64,000 bases of DNA from positions 186,001 to 250,000 of the forward strand of contig NZ_JAKLTM010000001.1 in NCBI RefSeq assembly GCF_022012305.1, written 5' to 3'. This DNA is from Ramlibacter paludis. Its GTDB lineage: Bacteria > Pseudomonadota > Gammaproteobacteria > Burkholderiales > Burkholderiaceae_C. The notes under the pieces are model-generated. The model was not told the origin of the DNA. It was given only the letters and a program-made list of their open reading frames with translations, and ran no database searches. Below, one piece after another: positions 61,188 through 64,000 of this stretch; the stretch's first letter is position 1, and each line of letters opens with the position of its first letter. Made by a program: the position numbers and the translations under genes.

Positions 61188-62264
61188 ATGCCGTCCTCCG
61201 CCCTCCCCACCGCCCCCATCGCACCGATGCTGGCGAAGATCGCCGATGCCTTGCCCACCGGCGAAGGCTACCTGTTCGAGCCCAAATGGGATGGTTTCCG
61301 CGCCCTGGTATTCCGCGGCGCCGACCAGGTCTACCTGCAAAGCCGTGACTTGCGGCCGCTGAACCGCTACTTCCCAGAGCTGGAGAAGGCGTTGCAGGAA
61401 GCGCTGCCCAAGGGCTGCGTGCTCGATGGCGAGATCGTCGTGGCCGGCAAGCGCGGCCTGGACTTCGACGCCCTGCAACAGCGCATCCATCCGGCGCCCT
61501 CGCGCATTGCGCGCCTTGCGAAGGAGACGCCGGCCGGCTTCGTGGCCTTCGACCTGCTGGGCGCCGGCGGCAAGTCGACGATGGAGCTGCCGCAGGCTGA
61601 ACGCCGCCTGCGGCTGGAGCGCCTGCTGGCCAAGGCCAAGCCGCCGCTGTACCTCACGCCGATGACGCGCGACCGCGCGCAGGCCGAAGAGTGGCTGCAG
61701 AAGTTCGAAGGCGCGGGCCTCGACGGCGTGATCGCCAAGCTCGAATCGGCGACCTACCAGCCGGCCAAGCGCGCGATGCTGAAGATCAAGCACGTGCGCA
61801 GCGCCGATTGCGTGGTGGCGGGCTTCCGCTGGTACAAGGAGCGCGACGACGCGGTCGGTTCGCTGCTGCTGGGCCTCTACGACAACGAAGGCGTGCTGCA
61901 CCACGTCGGCGTGACTTCGTCCTTCACCATGGCCATGCGCGAGGAGCTGGCCAGGGAACTCGAGCCGCTGCGCACCGGCGTCGACAAGCACCCCTGGCGC
62001 GACTGGGCCGGCGCCGAGGCAGGCGAAGGCGGCCAGCGCATGCCCGGCGCGCAGAGCCGCTGGAGCGGCGGCAAGGACCTGGGCTGGGAGCCGCTGCGGC
62101 CCGAGCGCGTGGTGGAAGTCAAGTACGACCACCTGCAAGGCGACCGCTTCCGCCACGCCGCGGTCTTTCTGCGCTGGCGGGCCGACAAGCCGGCCGAAGA
62201 CTGCAAGTACGACCAGCTGGAGGTGACGACGCCGTTTGCGCTCTCCAAGGTGTTCGGCGCATGA
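61188..62264 (+). CDS. ATP-dependent DNA ligase, LigC/LigD-ligase type
   Basis: 358 residues from ATG 61188. The adenylated lysine is Lys33 in EPKWDGFRAL (motif I, KxDG). DLLGAG and LDGEIVV (motif III), LDGVIAK (motif IV) and KIKHVRSADCVVAGFRW (motif V region) follow. The C-terminal OB fold ends VVEVKYDHLQGDRFRHAAVF. It has the ligase domain only. The polymerase and nuclease domains of LigD and a Ku gene are absent here. Stand-alone LigC-type ligases back up end-joining or base-excision repair. It diverges from ahcY and is followed 13 bp later by a flavin monooxygenase gene. Confidence 0.93.
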   Translation: MPSSALPTAPIAPMLAKIADALPTGEGYLFEPKWDGFRALVFRGADQVYLQSRDLRPLNRYFPELEKALQEALPKGCVLDGEIVVAGKRGLDFDALQQRIHPAPSRIARLAKETPAGFVAFDLLGAGGKSTMELPQAERRLRLERLLAKAKPPLYLTPMTRDRAQAEEWLQKFEGAGLDGVIAKLESATYQPAKRAMLKIKHVRSADCVVAGFRWYKERDDAVGSLLLGLYDNEGVLHHVGVTSSFTMAMREELARELEPLRTGVDKHPWRDWAGAEAGEGGQRMPGAQSRWSGGKDLGWEPLRPERVVEVKYDHLQGDRFRHAAVFLRWRADKPAEDCKYDQLEVTTPFALSKVFGA

Positions 62265-62277
62265 TGGCCTCCGCGCC

Positions 62278-63504
62278 ATGACCGACAGGACCACCTCGAC
62301 GCAGTGCTGCATTGCCGGCGGCGGACCGGCCGGGATCATGCTGGGCTTCCTGCTGGCGCGTGCCGGCGTCGACGTGGTCGTGCTCGAGAAGCACGCGGAC
62401 TTCCTGCGCGACTTCCGCGGGGACACCATCCACCCTTCCACGCTGACGGTGCTGGACGATCTCGGCCTGCTGGACGAATTCCTCGCGCTGCCGCACGACG
62501 AAGTGCTGGAACTGACGGCGGACGTCTACGGCGAGATCTTCACGATGGCGGACTTCCGCCACGTGCCGGCGGCGCGCCACATGCTGGTGCTGGTGCCGCA
62601 GTGGGACTTCCTGGACTTCATGGCGCGCAAGGCGCGGGAGCTGCCGCACTTCCACCTGCGCATGGGCAGCCGGGCCGAGGCCGTGGTAACCACCGGCGAG
62701 CGCGTCACCGGGCTGGAGGGCAGCGACGGCGAGGGCCGCTGGCGGATCGATGCCGACCTCGTGGTCGCCGCCGATGGCCGACACACCACGGTGCGCGAAA
62801 GCGCGGGCCTGCAGGCCACCGATGTCGGCGCGCCCATCGACGTGCTCTGGTTCCGCCTGCCGCGCGATGCGGCACGGCATCCGGCGCGCACCGGCGGCAT
62901 CATCCGCACGGGTGCGATGCTGGTGATGCTGGATCGCGGGACCTACTGGCAGTGCGCCTTCGTCATCCCCAAGGGGTCGCTCGATGCGCTGCGCGCCGAA
63001 GGCCTGGAGCGCTTCCGCGCGCGCATCGCGGCGATCGCGCCTTACCTGGAACCGGAACTGCAGCCGCTGGCCGGCTGGGACGACATCAAGCTGCTGAGCG
63101 TGCAGATCACCGACCTGCCGCGCTGGTACCGCGACGGCCTGCTGTGCATCGGGGACGCCGCGCACGCGATGTCGCCGGTGGGGGGAGTCGGCATCAACCT
63201 GGCGATCCAGGATGCCGTGGCGGCGGCCAACCTGCTGGCCGCGCCGCTGCGCGAGGGCAGGCTCACCAGCGCGGACCTGCACAAGGTGCAGCAGCGCAGG
63301 CACTGGCCGGCGCGCGTGACGCAGCGCGCCCAGGTCGCGATCCAGGAAACGGTGCTCTCGCCCTTGCTGGCCAACACGAGCGGGCCGGGCCACCCGCCCG
63401 CCGTGCTGCGCCTGCTGCAGCGCTTTCCGCGGCTGCGGCGGCTGCCGGCGCGGCTGGTCGGCATCGGCGTGCGGCCGGAACGCGTGGAAAGCGTCCAGCG
63501 CTGA
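62278..63504 (+). CDS. FAD-dependent monooxygenase (PHBH/UbiH family)
   Basis: 408 residues from ATG 62278. The N-terminal FAD motif GGGPAG starts at about residue 14. The second FAD/NADPH motif DLVVAADGRHTTVRE (DG) lies near 165. The GDAAHAMSPVGGVGINLAIQD stretch, seen as GDAAHAMSPV and GVGINLAIQDA, contacts the ribitol. These identify an aromatic-hydroxylase-type monooxygenase. The TIHPSTLTVLDDLGLL region is common to members that use lipophilic or antibiotic substrates. The substrate is unknown. It follows the ligase by 13 bp, so they may share a transcript by chance. Confidence 0.88.
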   Translation: MTDRTTSTQCCIAGGGPAGIMLGFLLARAGVDVVVLEKHADFLRDFRGDTIHPSTLTVLDDLGLLDEFLALPHDEVLELTADVYGEIFTMADFRHVPAARHMLVLVPQWDFLDFMARKARELPHFHLRMGSRAEAVVTTGERVTGLEGSDGEGRWRIDADLVVAADGRHTTVRESAGLQATDVGAPIDVLWFRLPRDAARHPARTGGIIRTGAMLVMLDRGTYWQCAFVIPKGSLDALRAEGLERFRARIAAIAPYLEPELQPLAGWDDIKLLSVQITDLPRWYRDGLLCIGDAAHAMSPVGGVGINLAIQDAVAAANLLAAPLREGRLTSADLHKVQQRRHWPARVTQRAQVAIQETVLSPLLANTSGPGHPPAVLRLLQRFPRLRRLPARLVGIGVRPERVESVQR

Positions 63505-63507
63505 GCT

Positions 63508-64000
63508 TCAACGGGCAGCGCCGCGGCGGAAGCAGCCGACGGCGTGGTCGTCGACGATGCCCACGGCCTGCATCCACGCATAGACGATCACCGGCCCCAC
63601 GAACTTGAAGCCGCGCTGCTTCAGCGCCTTGGAGATCTCTTCCGACTTCTCCGTGCTCACTGGCAGGCTGCGGCCGTCGCCGCGGATCACCTGGCCGCCG
63701 GTGAAGGACCAGCAGAAGTCGGCGAAGTCCTCGCCCTGTTTCTCCATGGCGCAGTAGATCTTCGCGCCGGCAATGGTGGCCTCGATCTTCGCGCGCGAGC
63801 GGATGATGCCGGGGTTCTCCAGCAGCTTCGCGACCTTCTTCTCGTCGAAGCGCGCAACCTTGCGCGGATCGAAGCCGGCAAAGGCCTCGCGGAAGGCTTC
63901 GCGCTTGTGCAGGATGGTCCGCCAGGAGAGGCCCGCCTGGAAGCCCTCCAGCATCAGCATCTCCCACAGCATGCGCGCATCGCGCTGAGGCACGCCCCAT
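63508..64000 (-). CDS. tag: DNA-3-methyladenine glycosylase I, N-terminus outside the window
   Basis: 164 residues are visible from the right edge (WGVPQRDARMLWE) to the stop at 63508. Tag is normally about 185-190 residues, so about 20 N-terminal residues, including the zinc-binding Cys, are missing. Visible motifs are LMLEGFQAGLSW, the IIRSRAKIEATIAGA helix, FCWSFTGG, and KFVGPVIVYAWMQAVGIVDDH with a C-terminal His. It removes 3-methyladenine from alkylated DNA, opening base excision repair. It is convergent with the monooxygenase gene, 3 bp apart. An ATP-dependent ligase is encoded near it. Confidence 0.95.
   Translation of the reverse strand, partial: WGVPQRDARMLWEMLMLEGFQAGLSWRTILHKREAFREAFAGFDPRKVARFDEKKVAKLLENPGIIRSRAKIEATIAGAKIYCAMEKQGEDFADFCWSFTGGQVIRGDGRSLPVSTEKSEEISKALKQRGFKFVGPVIVYAWMQAVGIVDDHAVGCFRRGAAR

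Overview
The window is a very GC-rich, densely packed chromosome segment from a beta-proteobacterium of the order Burkholderiales, most likely a Comamonadaceae member of the Ramlibacter/Variovorax type. This placement is an inference. It rests on three Bug-family (TctC-like) solute-binding proteins, on the order tyrS / M23 peptidase / anmK / erpA / bactofilin / rpsI / rplM, on an SAH riboswitch in front of ahcY, and on many DUF families common in that group. I see no rRNA, tRNA, CRISPR array, prophage or insertion sequence. No gap between genes exceeds 300 bases.

Region by region. 1-8136 is a catabolic island: the end of a DUF4387 gene, three Bug binding proteins, an IclR and a LysR regulator, an RraA-like aldolase, a D-2-hydroxyacid dehydrogenase and a FAD oxidoreductase. 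8141-18178 holds envelope and amino-sugar genes (glmS, glmU), an Lrp/AsnC regulator, a lipoprotein, an MFS transporter, a metallo-beta-lactamase-fold protein with an altered metal motif, gluconokinase and a LysR/DUF2917 pair. 18217-23357 holds 5-formyl-THF cyclo-ligase, a Slt-type transglycosylase, an MgtC-like protein, a GST and the CCA-adding enzyme. 23388-31398 is one long minus-strand operon: ROK repressor, ribose-type ABC importer (ATPase, permease, binding protein), TIM-barrel sugar isomerase, Gfo/Idh/MocA dehydrogenase, DUF2905 and a ROK kinase. Its sugar is unknown.

31545-39924 carries a MidA-type methyltransferase, a pteridine reductase (FolM-like) with folB, ttcA, lipoproteins, a histidine phosphatase, a D-threonine-aldolase-like enzyme, and a 581-residue membrane protein that fuses a fatty acid hydroxylase/alkylglycerol-monooxygenase-type domain to a YhhN (lysoplasmalogenase) domain. 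40081-49157 holds ruvAB, ybeZ-ybeY, dtd, a cation diffusion facilitator, a two-component system next to a DUF336 heme-binding-type protein and an ankyrin protein, a vapBC toxin-antitoxin pair and a cupin. 49294-64000 is mostly housekeeping: tyrS, an M23 peptidase, anmK, erpA, bactofilin, rpsI, rplM, rlmJ, a solitary ClpP, an rlpA-like gene, then metF, tlyA and ahcY behind the riboswitch, and finally an LigC-type ATP-dependent DNA ligase, a flavin monooxygenase and the start-truncated tag gene.

Scattered between genes are seven loci of a palindromic repeat. Three are full two-hairpin elements of REPIN architecture whose stems differ by compensating changes. The most notable finding is the hydroxylase-YhhN fusion, which suggests ether-lipid turnover by two linked activities. 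Next come the catabolic island with orphan binding proteins, the uncharacterised sugar operon and several palindromic operator candidates.
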